Below are positions 37,401-44,442 of a stretch of 64,000 nucleotides of DNA, piece by piece. Origin of the DNA: Sinomonas atrocyanea (GTDB taxonomy: Bacteria > Actinomycetota > Actinomycetes > Actinomycetales > Micrococcaceae). A program made the translations under genes and the position numbers. The notes beneath the pieces are model-generated. The model had not been told where the DNA came from, did not search any database, and saw only the letters and a program-made list of their open reading frames with translations. Where the stretch lies: NCBI RefSeq assembly GCF_030812675.1, contig NZ_JAUSTE010000001.1, forward strand, positions 186,001 through 250,000, in the 5' to 3' direction. Position 1 is the first letter of the stretch; each line of letters starts with the position of its first letter.

Positions 37401-38601
37401 GGGGCAGATCATCCCTCCGGGCTCGTGGAACTGGGACGCCGTCCCGCCCCACCTGCTCATGTCCTTCAGCGTCGTGGACCCCAAGGGCACGGTGCTCGGC
37501 GCCGGGAAGGACCTCGCGGCCCTGCAGGAGCAGCTCGCCCCGGCCACGCGGCGCGCGATCGCGGAGTCCCTCGGCGCCACCCCCGCCACCACCACGCCGA
37601 GGTCACCCCGTGGAGGCTCGAAGTCGCCCCGTGGGGCCGCGACGTCGCCCCGTGGAGGCACGACGCCGGAGGCCGGCTCGGGCGTCTCGCCCGCCGGCGG
37701 CTCCGGGCTGGCCGAGCGCACCGGACTGACGGAGTGGAGCATCGGGACGATCCCGCGGACGGCGAGCACCGTCGTCGGGGGCCACACCGTGACCGGCTAT
37801 CCCGCCCTCGTCGACGAGGGCCGGACCAAGGCGGCGCCGCGCGGCACGGCCGGGCTGCGCGTGTTCCAGACCGAGGAGGACCAGCTGCGCGCCCACCGGG
37901 GCGGCGTCATCCGCCTGCTGGCGCTGCGGATCCCGCCGCCGGACCGGTACGTGCTCGAGCACCTGAACAACCGCGAGAAGCTCACGTTCAGCCAGAACCC
38001 GCACGGCTCCGTGGCCGACCTGATCGCCGACTGCTCGATCGCCGCCATCGACAGGCTCGTCCCCGCGGAGCTGCCCTGGGACCGAGCGGCCTTCGACGCG
38101 CTCTACGACGAGGTCCGTGCCGAGCTCATCGACACGGTCTTCAAGGTCACGGCCATCGTCGAGCAGGTCCTGGCGTCCTCGCTGAGGATCGGCAAGGCGC
38201 TCAGGGGCTCCACGAGCCTCGCACTGGTGAGTGCGCTCAATGACGTCAAGGCGCAGCTCGAGCAGCTCGTCTACCCGGGCTTCGTCGGCAGGACCGGCTA
38301 CGCGCAGCTCGAGCATCTCCCCCGCTACCTCCGGGCGATCGAGCGCCGCCTCGAGAAGCTCCCGACCAACGTCCAGCGCGACGCCGTCGCCATGGCGACC
38401 GTCCAGGGGCTCGAGGACGACTACGACGACGCGGTGGCCGCGCTGGCACCGACCGGCCGGAACCAGGCCAGGCTGGCCACGGTGCGGTGGATGATCGAGG
38501 AGCTGCGGGTGAGCCTCTTCGCCGTCGAGCTCGGCACCGCCGGCAAGGTGTCCGAGAAGCGGGTGCGGCAGGCGCTCAACGAGGCCCTCGCGCCCGCGTA
38601 G
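34483..38601 (+). CDS. hrpA: DEAH-box ATP-dependent RNA helicase HrpA
   Basis: 1372 residues, close to E. coli HrpA (~1300). Motif I GETGSGKT is at 34-41, motif II DEAH at 131-134, motif III ITSATID, motif V ATNVAETSLTVPGIKYV and motif VI QRAGRCGR follow, then the winged-helix/ratchet (HA2) domain, OB-fold and the long HrpA-specific C-terminal domain (DUF3418). It unwinds RNA and in E. coli acts on mRNA processing and stalled ribosomes. Two inserts stand out: a Gly/Ala/Arg-rich loop at ~450-490, and a SPRGG heptad repeat at ~1040-1060 in a Gly/Ser/Pro linker, built from a repeat also seen between genes. Expected in the cytoplasm. Confidence 0.95.
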   Translation: MALTITYPAALPVSERRDELMEAIAANQVTIIAGETGSGKTTQIPKMCLELGLGEKGLIGHTQPRRLAARTVAERIAEELDVELGAEVGFQVRFTGEVGPQTQVKLMTDGILLAEIQRDRLLRRYSVIIIDEAHERSLNIDFILGYLKRVLPQRPDLKVIITSATIDPERFARHFAREAAGAEPVPAPIVEVSGRTYPVEIRYRPLVAEPAGSEDEDDSVARSDDALEEDRDPVDAVCDAVDELSREAPGDILIFFSGEREIRDAAEALAGSIQKNPRMAGAEILPLFARLSLAEQHRVFTPGGKRRIVLATNVAETSLTVPGIKYVIDTGTARISRYSHRTKVQRLPIERVSQASANQRAGRCGRVSDGICIRLYSEEDFLSRPEFTDPEILRTNLAAVILQMTAMGIARGPKDVAAFPFVEPPESRAINDGVTLLRELGALTDGKDQGAGGTPSADPAHDGGRGRRGHRTPGAGAAGGGTARGGLTAVGHQLAQLPVDPRLGRMIVEAARRDCAREVMVLAAALTIQDPRERPSQETGKRQAADEKHARFKDENSDFTGYLNLWNYLQEQQRELSSSAFRRLCKAEFINYLRVREWQELFQQLRQLARPLGISLGQGRDTDPVGKHDAVHQSLLAGLLSHIGFLDERKREYLGARGTRFAIFPGSALFKKSPTYVMAAELVETSRLWARTAAKMDPAWAELVAPHLVKRTYSEPHWSKRSGSVMAYEKVTLYGVTLVAQRRVNYARIDPQLARELFIRHALVEGDWHTRHHFFKRNQALLEEVEELETRMRRPGLRADDEALFGFYDARVPASVVSERHFDAWWKKARHEDERLLDFDRALLLGEDAEGSAQAADADYPTVWRQGGFDLPLAYEFHPVAPGGTPDPTDGVTAEVPVLFLNQLDPEPFRWQIPGLRTELVTALIRSLPKQVRKAFVPAPDVARQAVAALGADFDPAADALEESLELVLRRLKGQIIPPGSWNWDAVPPHLLMSFSVVDPKGTVLGAGKDLAALQEQLAPATRRAIAESLGATPATTTPRSPRGGSKSPRGAATSPRGGTTPEAGSGVSPAGGSGLAERTGLTEWSIGTIPRTASTVVGGHTVTGYPALVDEGRTKAAPRGTAGLRVFQTEEDQLRAHRGGVIRLLALRIPPPDRYVLEHLNNREKLTFSQNPHGSVADLIADCSIAAIDRLVPAELPWDRAAFDALYDEVRAELIDTVFKVTAIVEQVLASSLRIGKALRGSTSLALVSALNDVKAQLEQLVYPGFVGRTGYAQLEHLPRYLRAIERRLEKLPTNVQRDAVAMATVQGLEDDYDDAVAALAPTGRNQARLATVRWMIEELRVSLFAVELGTAGKVSEKRVRQALNEALAPA
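37599..37661 (+). repeat. three in-frame 21-bp repeats inside hrpA
   Basis: Units at 37599-37619, 37620-37640 and 37641-37661 share the core GTCRCCCCGTGGRG and each encodes an SPRGG-type heptad. The same core, reverse-complemented, occurs in the intergenic DNA just downstream of hrpA. Confidence 0.8.
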
Positions 38602-38602
38602 C

Positions 38603-38616
38603 CCGCCCGCGGGCGG
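38603..38616. terminator. short GC palindrome after the hrpA stop
   Basis: CCGCCCGCGGGCGG is a perfect palindrome 2 bp after the hrpA stop, between two converging genes. Without a T-tract it is only a weak terminator candidate. Confidence 0.3.
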
Positions 38617-38626
38617 ACCTCACCCG

Positions 38627-38660
38627 TCCACGGGGTGACACGCACCGCCGGGGTGACTTC
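38627..38660. repeat. intergenic copies of the GTCACCCC repeat core
   Basis: TCCACGGGGTGAC (38627-38639) and CCGGGGTGACTTC (38648-38660) are reverse complements of the core seen in hrpA (GTCACCCCGTGGA, GAAGTCACCCCGG). They lie between the converging hrpA and HIT genes. Confidence 0.6.
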
Positions 38661-38664
38661 GGCG

Positions 38665-39093
38665 TCAGGCGGCGGGGACGTGCTCGCCGTGGCCGGCCGC
38701 GCGGAGTGCCTCACGGATCCGCTCGGCTGCGGCGTCGAGCACGGCAGGGTCCGGGTTCTGCTGTGCGCGCTTGAAGTCGTACTCGGCCTCGCTGCGGGAG
38801 GGCCACACGTGCAGGTGCAGATGGTCGATCTCGAAGCCGGCGATGATCATCCCGGCGCGCGGCGCCCCGAAGGCCTCCACCTGCGCCTGCCCGATCGTCT
38901 GGGCCACGAGCGTGAGCTTGGCCATGAGTTCCGGCGAGGCGTCCGTCCACCGGTCCACCTCTTCGCGGGGCACCACGAGCGTGTGGCCCTCGGCGAGGGG
39001 GCCGATGCTCAGGAACGCGACGACGTCGTCGTCCTTCCACACGAAGCGGCCGGGCAGCTCGCCCTCGATGATGCGTGTGAACAGCGTGCTCAT
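38665..39093 (-). CDS. HIT family nucleotide-binding hydrolase
   Basis: 142 residues. The histidine-triad motif DHLHLHVWP lies near residue 90-98, with the N-terminal RIIEGELPGRFVWKDDDVVAFLSI typical of the family. HIT proteins hydrolyse nucleoside phosphoramidates or dinucleotides; the substrate is not predictable. The ATG overlaps the stop of the upstream dehydrogenase by 4 bp (ATGA), so the two are co-translated. The long upstream open frame overlaps the dehydrogenase and is not coding. Confidence 0.93.
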   Translation of the reverse strand: MSTLFTRIIEGELPGRFVWKDDDVVAFLSIGPLAEGHTLVVPREEVDRWTDASPELMAKLTLVAQTIGQAQVEAFGAPRAGMIIAGFEIDHLHLHVWPSRSEAEYDFKRAQQNPDPAVLDAAAERIREALRAAGHGEHVPAA

Positions 39094-40262
39094 TGTTCTC
39101 TCCTCGATGGGGCCCCCGCGCCGCGCAGGCTCGCGGCGTCGAGGACGAACCGGTACTTGACGTCGGAGGCGACCATGCGGTCGTAGGCCTCGTTCAGCGA
39201 CTCTGCGGTGACCACCTCGATCTGCGGCGCCACGCCGTGCTCGGCACAGAAGTCGAGGACCTCCTGGGTCTCGGCGATGCCGCCGATGAGCGAGCCCGTG
39301 TAGGCCAGGCGCCGCCGGATGAGCGCCCCGGGCTGCACGGGCGGCAGGTCCCCGGAGGGCAGGCTGAGGGCCACGAGGACGCCGTCGAAGCGCAGCACCG
39401 AGAGGTAGACGTTCACATCGTGCGGTGCGGCGACGGTGTCGAGGACGACGTCGAGCGTCCCCTCCGCTGCCTCGAGCTGGGCCGGGTCGGTGGTCACCAC
39501 GACCCGGTGGGCGCCGAGCTGGGCGGCGTCGGCGGCCTTGGCGGCGGTGCGCGTGAAGACGGTGACCTCCGCCCCCAGCGCGGCGGCGAGCTTGACGGCC
39601 AGGTGGCCGAGGCCGCCGAGGCCCACGACGCCCACCCGGCGTCCGGGCCCCACGCCGAAGCGCCGCAGGGGCGAGTAGGTCGTGATGCCGGCGCACAGGA
39701 TCGGGGCGGCCGCGGCAGGGTCGAGGGCGTCGGGGATCCGCAGCACGTATGCCGCGTCGACCACGATCCGCTCGGAGTAGCCGCCCTGGGTGGCCTCTCC
39801 GCCGTGGCGGGGGTCCGGGGCGCCGTAGGTGCCGACCATGCCGCGTTCGCAGTACTGCTCGAGCCCGGCCCGGCAGTGCGCGCACTCCCGGCACGAGTCG
39901 ACCATGCAGCCGACGCCCACCCGGTCCCCGACGGCGAACCCCTGCACCGCGGAGCCGGTGCGGCGCACCCGCCCCACGATCTCGTGGCCGGGGACGAGCG
40001 GCCAGGGCCGCTCCCCCCACTCGCCGCGCGTCGCGTGCACGTCCGAGTGGCACAGGCCGCAGAACTCGATGTCGATCTCGACATCGCGGGTGCCCGGCTC
40101 GCGCCGGGCGATGGTCAGGGGCACGAGGCCGCTCGAGGCCGAGGTGGCACCGTAGGCGTGCACGTCGGATCCACCGGAGCCCGGGGTGCCGCGGCCCAGC
40201 TCCTCGGCGAGGTTCTCGCGGATCGTGTCCGCACTGGGCATGACGGGGCGTCCGGGGGTCAT
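39090..40262 (-). CDS. zinc-dependent alcohol/aldehyde dehydrogenase (CAD/YahK-like)
   Basis: 390 residues, medium-chain dehydrogenase. Catalytic zinc ligands lie in GLCHSDVH and PGHEIVGRV; the structural-zinc lobe is the four-Cys stretch CRECAHCRAGLEQYC. The coenzyme domain has VGLGGLGHLAVKLA, and RTAAKAADA right after the second strand suggests NADPH preference as in YahK and cinnamyl alcohol dehydrogenase. It reduces aldehydes of unknown identity. The M1 start at 40262 lies 7 nt after TAGCGT, supporting this start over the Met eight codons in. It overlaps the HIT gene. Confidence 0.9.
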   Translation of the reverse strand: MTPGRPVMPSADTIRENLAEELGRGTPGSGGSDVHAYGATSASSGLVPLTIARREPGTRDVEIDIEFCGLCHSDVHATRGEWGERPWPLVPGHEIVGRVRRTGSAVQGFAVGDRVGVGCMVDSCRECAHCRAGLEQYCERGMVGTYGAPDPRHGGEATQGGYSERIVVDAAYVLRIPDALDPAAAAPILCAGITTYSPLRRFGVGPGRRVGVVGLGGLGHLAVKLAAALGAEVTVFTRTAAKAADAAQLGAHRVVVTTDPAQLEAAEGTLDVVLDTVAAPHDVNVYLSVLRFDGVLVALSLPSGDLPPVQPGALIRRRLAYTGSLIGGIAETQEVLDFCAEHGVAPQIEVVTAESLNEAYDRMVASDVKYRFVLDAASLRGAGAPSRREQ

Positions 40263-40269
40263 GCCACCG

Positions 40270-40275
40270 ACGCTA
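40270..40275 (-). promoter_or_regulatory. -10 hexamer TAGCGT for the alcohol dehydrogenase, built on the upstream stop codon
   Basis: The first three bases (TAG) are the stop codon of the sulfurtransferase gene. Seven nt separate the hexamer from the ATG at 40262. Confidence 0.5.
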
Positions 40276-41175
40276 TCGCATGCTGGCCGGGCCCGGCTCG
40301 CTGCCCACCGCGACGGGGCGCGCCGGATCGCGGGACCACTGTGAGAACGATCCCGGGTACAGGGCGGCGTCGATGCCGGCGACGGCGAGCGCGAGCACGT
40401 CGTGGGCTGCCGTGACGCCGGACCCGCAGTAGACGGCCACCGGGCGGCGGCCGTCGACGCCGAGCGCGGCGAAGCGCTCGCGCAGGGCGGCCGCGGGCTG
40501 GAAGGTCCCGTCCGGAGCGAGGTTCTCGGCGGTGGGTGCGCTCAGGGCTCCGGGGATGTGGCCGGCGCGCGGGTCCACGGGCTCCGCCTCGCCGCGGTAC
40601 CGCTCGCCCGCACGGGCATCCAGCAGGACGCCGCCGGCCGGCGCGCCCGGCCGGGGCTGGGTGAACGAGGCGGCCTCGTCCGCGCCGATGCGCGGCAGGC
40701 GTCCCTCACCCAGCGTGACGTTCCCGCGGTCCGGCGTGCGGGCGCCCTGCTCGAGGGGCCCTCCGGCCGCCGTCCAGGCGCCGAGGCCGCCGTCGAGGAG
40801 GCGCACCGACTCCAGGCCGGCGTCGCGGAGCATCCACCAGGCCCGGGCGGCGGCCTGGCCCGAGGTCGCGTCGTAGACGACCACCGCGTCGCCGTCGGAG
40901 ATCCCCCAGGACCGCGCCGCCTGCTCGAATGCCTCTCGGGACGGGAGGGGATGGCGCCCGCCGGCGGCCTCCTCGGCGCTGCCGGGCGCGACGGGGACGG
41001 CGAGCTCGCCCTCGAGGTCGGCGAACACTGCGCCGGGCAGGTGCCCCTTTGCGTACTCCTCCCGGCCGTCAGGTCCGCCGAGGGACCAGCGGACGTCGAG
41101 CAGGACGGGGTGCTCGCCCCGGGCAAGGCGCTCGGCGAGCTCCGCCGCCGTGATGAGGACCTGATCAGCGTTCAT
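40273..41175 (-). CDS. thiosulfate/3-mercaptopyruvate sulfurtransferase
   Basis: 300 residues, two tandem rhodanese domains. The active site CGSGVTA near the C-terminus contains the persulfide Cys; this loop sequence is the 3-mercaptopyruvate type rather than the thiosulfate CRKGVTA type. The N-terminal domain is the inactive copy ([18 protein letters not shown]). The ATG at 41175 is chosen over the GTG two codons earlier because the promoter TAAGGT ends 6 nt before it. It diverges from the Cds1-type PLP gene, also a sulfur-related enzyme. Confidence 0.92.
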   Translation of the reverse strand: MNADQVLITAAELAERLARGEHPVLLDVRWSLGGPDGREEYAKGHLPGAVFADLEGELAVPVAPGSAEEAAGGRHPLPSREAFEQAARSWGISDGDAVVVYDATSGQAAARAWWMLRDAGLESVRLLDGGLGAWTAAGGPLEQGARTPDRGNVTLGEGRLPRIGADEAASFTQPRPGAPAGGVLLDARAGERYRGEAEPVDPRAGHIPGALSAPTAENLAPDGTFQPAAALRERFAALGVDGRRPVAVYCGSGVTAAHDVLALAVAGIDAALYPGSFSQWSRDPARPVAVGSEPGPASMR

Positions 41176-41181
41176 GGCCAC

Positions 41182-41187
41182 ACCTTA
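41182..41187 (-). promoter_or_regulatory. -10 hexamer TAAGGT, leaderless promoter of the sulfurtransferase
   Basis: TAAGGT is followed by GTGGCC (6 nt) and the ATG at 41175. It lies only 8 bp from the divergent hexamer TACTCT. Confidence 0.5.
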
Positions 41188-41195
41188 GCGGCGCG

Positions 41196-41201
41196 TACTC
41201 T
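41196..41201 (+). promoter_or_regulatory. -10 hexamer TACTCT, leaderless promoter of the Cds1-like gene
   Basis: TACTCT is followed by GTCCGG (6 nt) and the ATG at 41208. Only 32 bp separate the two divergent start codons, so both promoters share this stretch. Confidence 0.5.
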
Positions 41202-41207
41202 GTCCGG

Positions 41208-42308
41208 ATGGACGCACGCACCACTGAGGCCGCGCCCGGGCGCGGCGCCGGGTCCCGGGCCTGGGCAGACGAGGCCATCCGCCGGCTGGAGTCGGACGCC
41301 CACCGCAGCGCGGACACCCATCTGCACCGCGTTCCACTCCCGGAGGAGTGGGGCGTCGACGTGTACCTCAAGGATGAGTCGACGCACCGCACGGGCAGCC
41401 TCAAGCACCGGCTCGCGCGGTCGCTGTTCCTCTTCGCCCTGGTCAACGGCTGGATCCGCGAGGGGACCCGCGTTGTCGAGGCCTCGAGTGGGAGCACGGC
41501 CGTGTCCGAGGCCTACTTCGCACGGCTCATCGGGGTCCCGTTCACCGCCGTGATGACCCGCGGGACGAGCCGGGAGAAGATCGCCCTCATCGAGCAGTAC
41601 GGCGGGGCGTGCCACTTCGTCGACTCGCCCGGGGAGGTGTACGGCGAGGCCGCGCGGCTTGCGGAGGCCTGCGGCGGCCACTACCTGGACCAGTTCACGT
41701 TCGCCGAGCGGGCCACGGACTGGCGCGGGAACAACAACATCGCCGAGACGATCTTCGACCAGCTCGAGCTCGAGCCGCACCCGGTGCCGCGGTGGATCGT
41801 GGTCGGCGCCGGGACCGGGGGGACGAGTACCACGATCGGCCGCTTCGTGAGGTACCGGCGGCTCGCGACCCGGCTCGCGGTCGTCGACCCCGAGAACTCG
41901 GCGTTCTACCCGAGCTGGGCGGGCGGCGCCCCCGCCGAGGGCGGGGCGTCGCGGATCGAGGGCATCGGCCGGCCGCGGCTCGAGCCGAGCTTCAATCCCC
42001 GGATCGTGGACCGCATGTTCCGCGTGCCCGACGCCGCCTCGGTCGCCGCGATGCGCGACCTCACCGCGCGCTTCGGCTTCGACGCGGGCCCGTCGACCGG
42101 TACCAACCTGTGGGGCGTCTGGCAGCTCGTGGCGGAGATGGCCGCCGCCGGGGAGCGCGGCAGCATCGTCACGCTCATGTGCGACGCCGGCTCGCGCTAC
42201 CGCGGGTCCTACGGCGACGAGGGGTGGCTCGCCGGACAGGGTCTCGACCCCGCCCCGCACGCCCGGGTGCTCGAACGGTTCTTCGCGACCGGGAGCTGGG
42301 ACGGGTGA
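41208..42308 (+). CDS. PLP-dependent cysteine synthase-family enzyme, Cds1 (L-cysteine desulfhydrase) type
   Basis: 366 residues, fold type II. The PLP lysine is K66 in [25 protein letters not shown] is the substrate-binding loop (SGST rather than the SGNT of CysK); [14 protein letters not shown] is the phosphate cup. It closely resembles mycobacterial Cds1 (Rv3684), which releases sulfide from cysteine. I infer that activity; cysteine or other beta-synthase activity is possible. Paired divergently with a mercaptopyruvate sulfurtransferase-type gene. Confidence 0.87.
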   Translation: MDARTTEAAPGRGAGSRAWADEAIRRLESDAHRSADTHLHRVPLPEEWGVDVYLKDESTHRTGSLKHRLARSLFLFALVNGWIREGTRVVEASSGSTAVSEAYFARLIGVPFTAVMTRGTSREKIALIEQYGGACHFVDSPGEVYGEAARLAEACGGHYLDQFTFAERATDWRGNNNIAETIFDQLELEPHPVPRWIVVGAGTGGTSTTIGRFVRYRRLATRLAVVDPENSAFYPSWAGGAPAEGGASRIEGIGRPRLEPSFNPRIVDRMFRVPDAASVAAMRDLTARFGFDAGPSTGTNLWGVWQLVAEMAAAGERGSIVTLMCDAGSRYRGSYGDEGWLAGQGLDPAPHARVLERFFATGSWDG

Positions 42309-42315
42309 GACGGCC

Positions 42316-42990
42316 TCAGAGGTCCACCGCGTCGCCGGGCTCGAGGTGCTCGTAGCGGGTGCCGTAGAGGTCCCCGATGCGCTGGGCGTGCTTCTCCACG
42401 ATCCCCGTGCCCCACTCGTTCAGGAGGGCGTTGTGGATCGGGTAGGCCCGCTCGGCCCCGACGGCGATGATGAAGTCGAGCACCTCGCCGACCTTGCTCC
42501 ACGGCGCGTGGATCGGGACCAGGAGGGTCGGCACCTCCACTCCGGGCGGGACGGTGAACGAGTCGCCGGGGTGGAACACCTCTCCGTCGACGAGGTAGCC
42601 GATGTTGGCGACCATCGGGACGCTGGGGTGGATCAGGGCGTGCTGGCTCCCGAAGGTGCGGATGCGGAACCCCGCGGCGTCGAACTCGGTGCCCGTCTCG
42701 GCGGCGTGGATCCGCTTCGCGGCAGACGGCGCGGCCTCCGCGAGTGCGGCGGCCACGGATGAGGGGGCCCACGCCTCGAGCCCCTGGCTGGCCTCGAGGA
42801 CCGCGGCGGCGCGGGGCAGGTCGATGTGGTCCGGGTGCTCGTGGGTGACGAGGAACGCCTCGGCGCCGTCCAGGGCCTGCTCGACTTCGGAGAAGTTGCC
42901 CGGGTCGATGGTCAGGACGCGCTGCCCCGTCCCGGAGTCGGCGGGCTTCTCGAGGCGGACGCAGGCGTGCGTGAACTTGGTCAGGCGCAT
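42316..42990 (-). CDS. metallo-beta-lactamase-fold hydrolase (UlaG-like)
   Basis: 224 residues. THEHPDHIDL carries the HxHxDH metal motif; further ligands lie in GSQHALIHP, HPGDSF and the final segment PIHNALLNEWG. It begins MRLTKFTHACVRLE, as in the UlaG/YtnP-like group of small MBL proteins. Substrate unknown. The ATG lies 6 nt after TAGACT. It converges with the Cds1-like gene (7 bp between stops) and diverges from zur. Confidence 0.88.
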   Translation of the reverse strand: MRLTKFTHACVRLEKPADSGTGQRVLTIDPGNFSEVEQALDGAEAFLVTHEHPDHIDLPRAAAVLEASQGLEAWAPSSVAAALAEAAPSAAKRIHAAETGTEFDAAGFRIRTFGSQHALIHPSVPMVANIGYLVDGEVFHPGDSFTVPPGVEVPTLLVPIHAPWSKVGEVLDFIIAVGAERAYPIHNALLNEWGTGIVEKHAQRIGDLYGTRYEHLEPGDAVDL

Positions 42991-42996
42991 GGCGCC

Positions 42997-43002
42997 AGTC
43001 TA
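42997..43002 (-). promoter_or_regulatory. -10 hexamer TAGACT, leaderless promoter of the MBL hydrolase
   Basis: TAGACT is followed by GGCGCC (6 nt) and the ATG at 42990. Confidence 0.55.
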
Positions 43003-43015
43003 GGACCGCCTCTTG

Positions 43016-43021
43016 CTAGGC
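43016..43021 (+). promoter_or_regulatory. candidate -10 hexamer TAGGCT for zur
   Basis: It lies 34 nt before the chosen TTG start. Unlike its neighbours this transcript would carry a short leader with a strong AGGAGG. Confidence 0.4.
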
Positions 43022-43055
43022 TAGAAGACCCGATAGGCAGGTGCAGGAGGAGTCG

Positions 43056-43505
43056 TTGGCCGAGAAGCCGCGCGAGCAGCGCGTGACGAAGCAGCGGGTC
43101 GCTGTCTCGGCAGCCCTGGACAGCCTCGAGGACTTCGTGAGCACCCAGGAGCTGCACCGCCTCCTGCAGGGCGGGGGCGCGTCCGTCTCGCTCGCCACGA
43201 CGTACCGGATCCTGCAGTCCATGGCCGAGGACGGGCTCGTGGACGTGCTGCGCAGCGACGACGGCGAGGCCGTGTACCGGCGCTGCGAGGCCACCGGCCA
43301 CCACCACCATCTCGTGTGCCGCCGGTGCGGCAAGGCCGTGGACATCGAGGCGCCCGCGGTGGAGACCTGGGCCAGCCGGGTGGCCAGGGAGCACGGCTAC
43401 ACGGCCGTCGAGCACACTGTCGAGGTCTTCGGGCTGTGCCCCGAGTGCACCGCCCTCGGCGCGGGCGCGGCGGAGGCGGACGGCGGGTCCGCCGAGGAAG
43501 GCTGA
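43056..43505 (+). CDS. zur: Fur-family zinc uptake regulator Zur
   Basis: 149 residues. The winged helix (~10-75) has the VSLATTYRILQSM recognition helix. HHHH at 82-85 and D96 belong to the regulatory zinc site; C88, C91, C128 and C131 form the structural site. Zur binds DNA when zinc is plentiful. Assignment to Zur rather than Fur comes from the adjacent znuABC. I choose the TTG at 43056 because AGGAGG ends 5 nt before it; the GTG at 43041 lacks a site and places AGGAGG inside the gene. It converges with znuB. Confidence 0.9.
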   Translation: MAEKPREQRVTKQRVAVSAALDSLEDFVSTQELHRLLQGGGASVSLATTYRILQSMAEDGLVDVLRSDDGEAVYRRCEATGHHHHLVCRRCGKAVDIEAPAVETWASRVAREHGYTAVEHTVEVFGLCPECTALGAGAAEADGGSAEEG

Positions 43506-43527
43506 GCCCGCCGGTGAGGGCCGCGCC

Positions 43528-44442
43528 TCAGGCGGCGGCCGACGTCGTGCGCGGGCTGGCCTGCGCGGACGCGGCCGGGAGCACGCGCCCGTTGGCCCCG
43601 CGGCGGCGCCGGACCCACCCGATGGTCGCGCACACCGCGTAGATGAGGAACGAGAGCGTGGTGATGTAGGGGCTGATCGGCAGCCGTCCCCCGAGCGCGA
43701 GCATGATCCCGCCCACGGTGGCCGCCATGGCGAAGAGCACGCTGAGCAGGAGCACGAGGCGCGGGGCGGAGGTCACCTTCAGCGCGGCGGCCGCCGGCGT
43801 GATGAGCAGGGCGAGGACCAGGAGGGCGCCCACCACCTGCAGCGACAGGGCCACGCTGACCCCGAGCACCACCATGAACACGAGGGAGAGCGCCCGGACC
43901 GGCACGCCTCGGGCGTGCGCCATCTCGGGGTCGACGCTCGCGAATGTGAGGGGCCGCCACACGGCGACCAGGACGGCGATGACCGCCGCCGCGGTGACGC
44001 CGAGGACCTGGAGCTGGACCGTGTCGACCGCGACGATCTGCCCGGTGAGCAGGCCGAACTTGTTCGCCGCCCGGCCCTGGTACAGCGCGAGGAACAGGAT
44101 GCCGAGCCCCAGCCCGAAGGGCATGAGCACGCCGATCACGGAGTTCTTCTCGCGCGCGCGCCCGCCCATGAGGCCGATCAGGAGCGCCGCGGCGACCGAG
44201 CCGACGAGCGAGCCGGTGACGATGTCCGCGCCGACGAGCAGGGCGAACGCGGCCCCGGCGAAGGACAGCTCCGAGATGCCGTGGACGGCGAAGGCGAGGT
44301 CGCGCTTCATGACGAAGGTGCCGACCACGCCGCCGAGCAGGCCCAGCACGGCGCCGGCCCACACGGAGTTCTGGACGAGCGCGAGGATCTCCCCGTAGTC
44401 CTGGAACGAGAAGACCGTGCCCCAGAAGTCATCGATGGTCAC
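43528..44442 (-). CDS. znuB: zinc/manganese ABC transporter permease ZnuB type
   Basis: 304 residues with 8-9 membrane helices. ABC-3 family features include SVWAGAVLGLLGGVVGTFVMKRDLAF, HGISELSFAGAA and the ITPAAAALKVTSAPRL coupling helix. The GTG at 44442 has GAGGAGG 7 nt upstream and overlaps the znuC stop by 4 bp. Membrane component of the likely zinc importer; the Fur-family regulator next door supports zinc over manganese. Confidence 0.93.
   Translation of the reverse strand: MTIDDFWGTVFSFQDYGEILALVQNSVWAGAVLGLLGGVVGTFVMKRDLAFAVHGISELSFAGAAFALLVGADIVTGSLVGSVAAALLIGLMGGRAREKNSVIGVLMPFGLGLGILFLALYQGRAANKFGLLTGQIVAVDTVQLQVLGVTAAAVIAVLVAVWRPLTFASVDPEMAHARGVPVRALSLVFMVVLGVSVALSLQVVGALLVLALLITPAAAALKVTSAPRLVLLLSVLFAMAATVGGIMLALGGRLPISPYITTLSFLIYAVCATIGWVRRRRGANGRVLPAASAQASPRTTSAAA

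Noticed and set aside
34477-37452. A 991-codon frame antisense to hrpA.
   Set aside because: Shadow frame with no family features; hrpA is unambiguous on the other strand.
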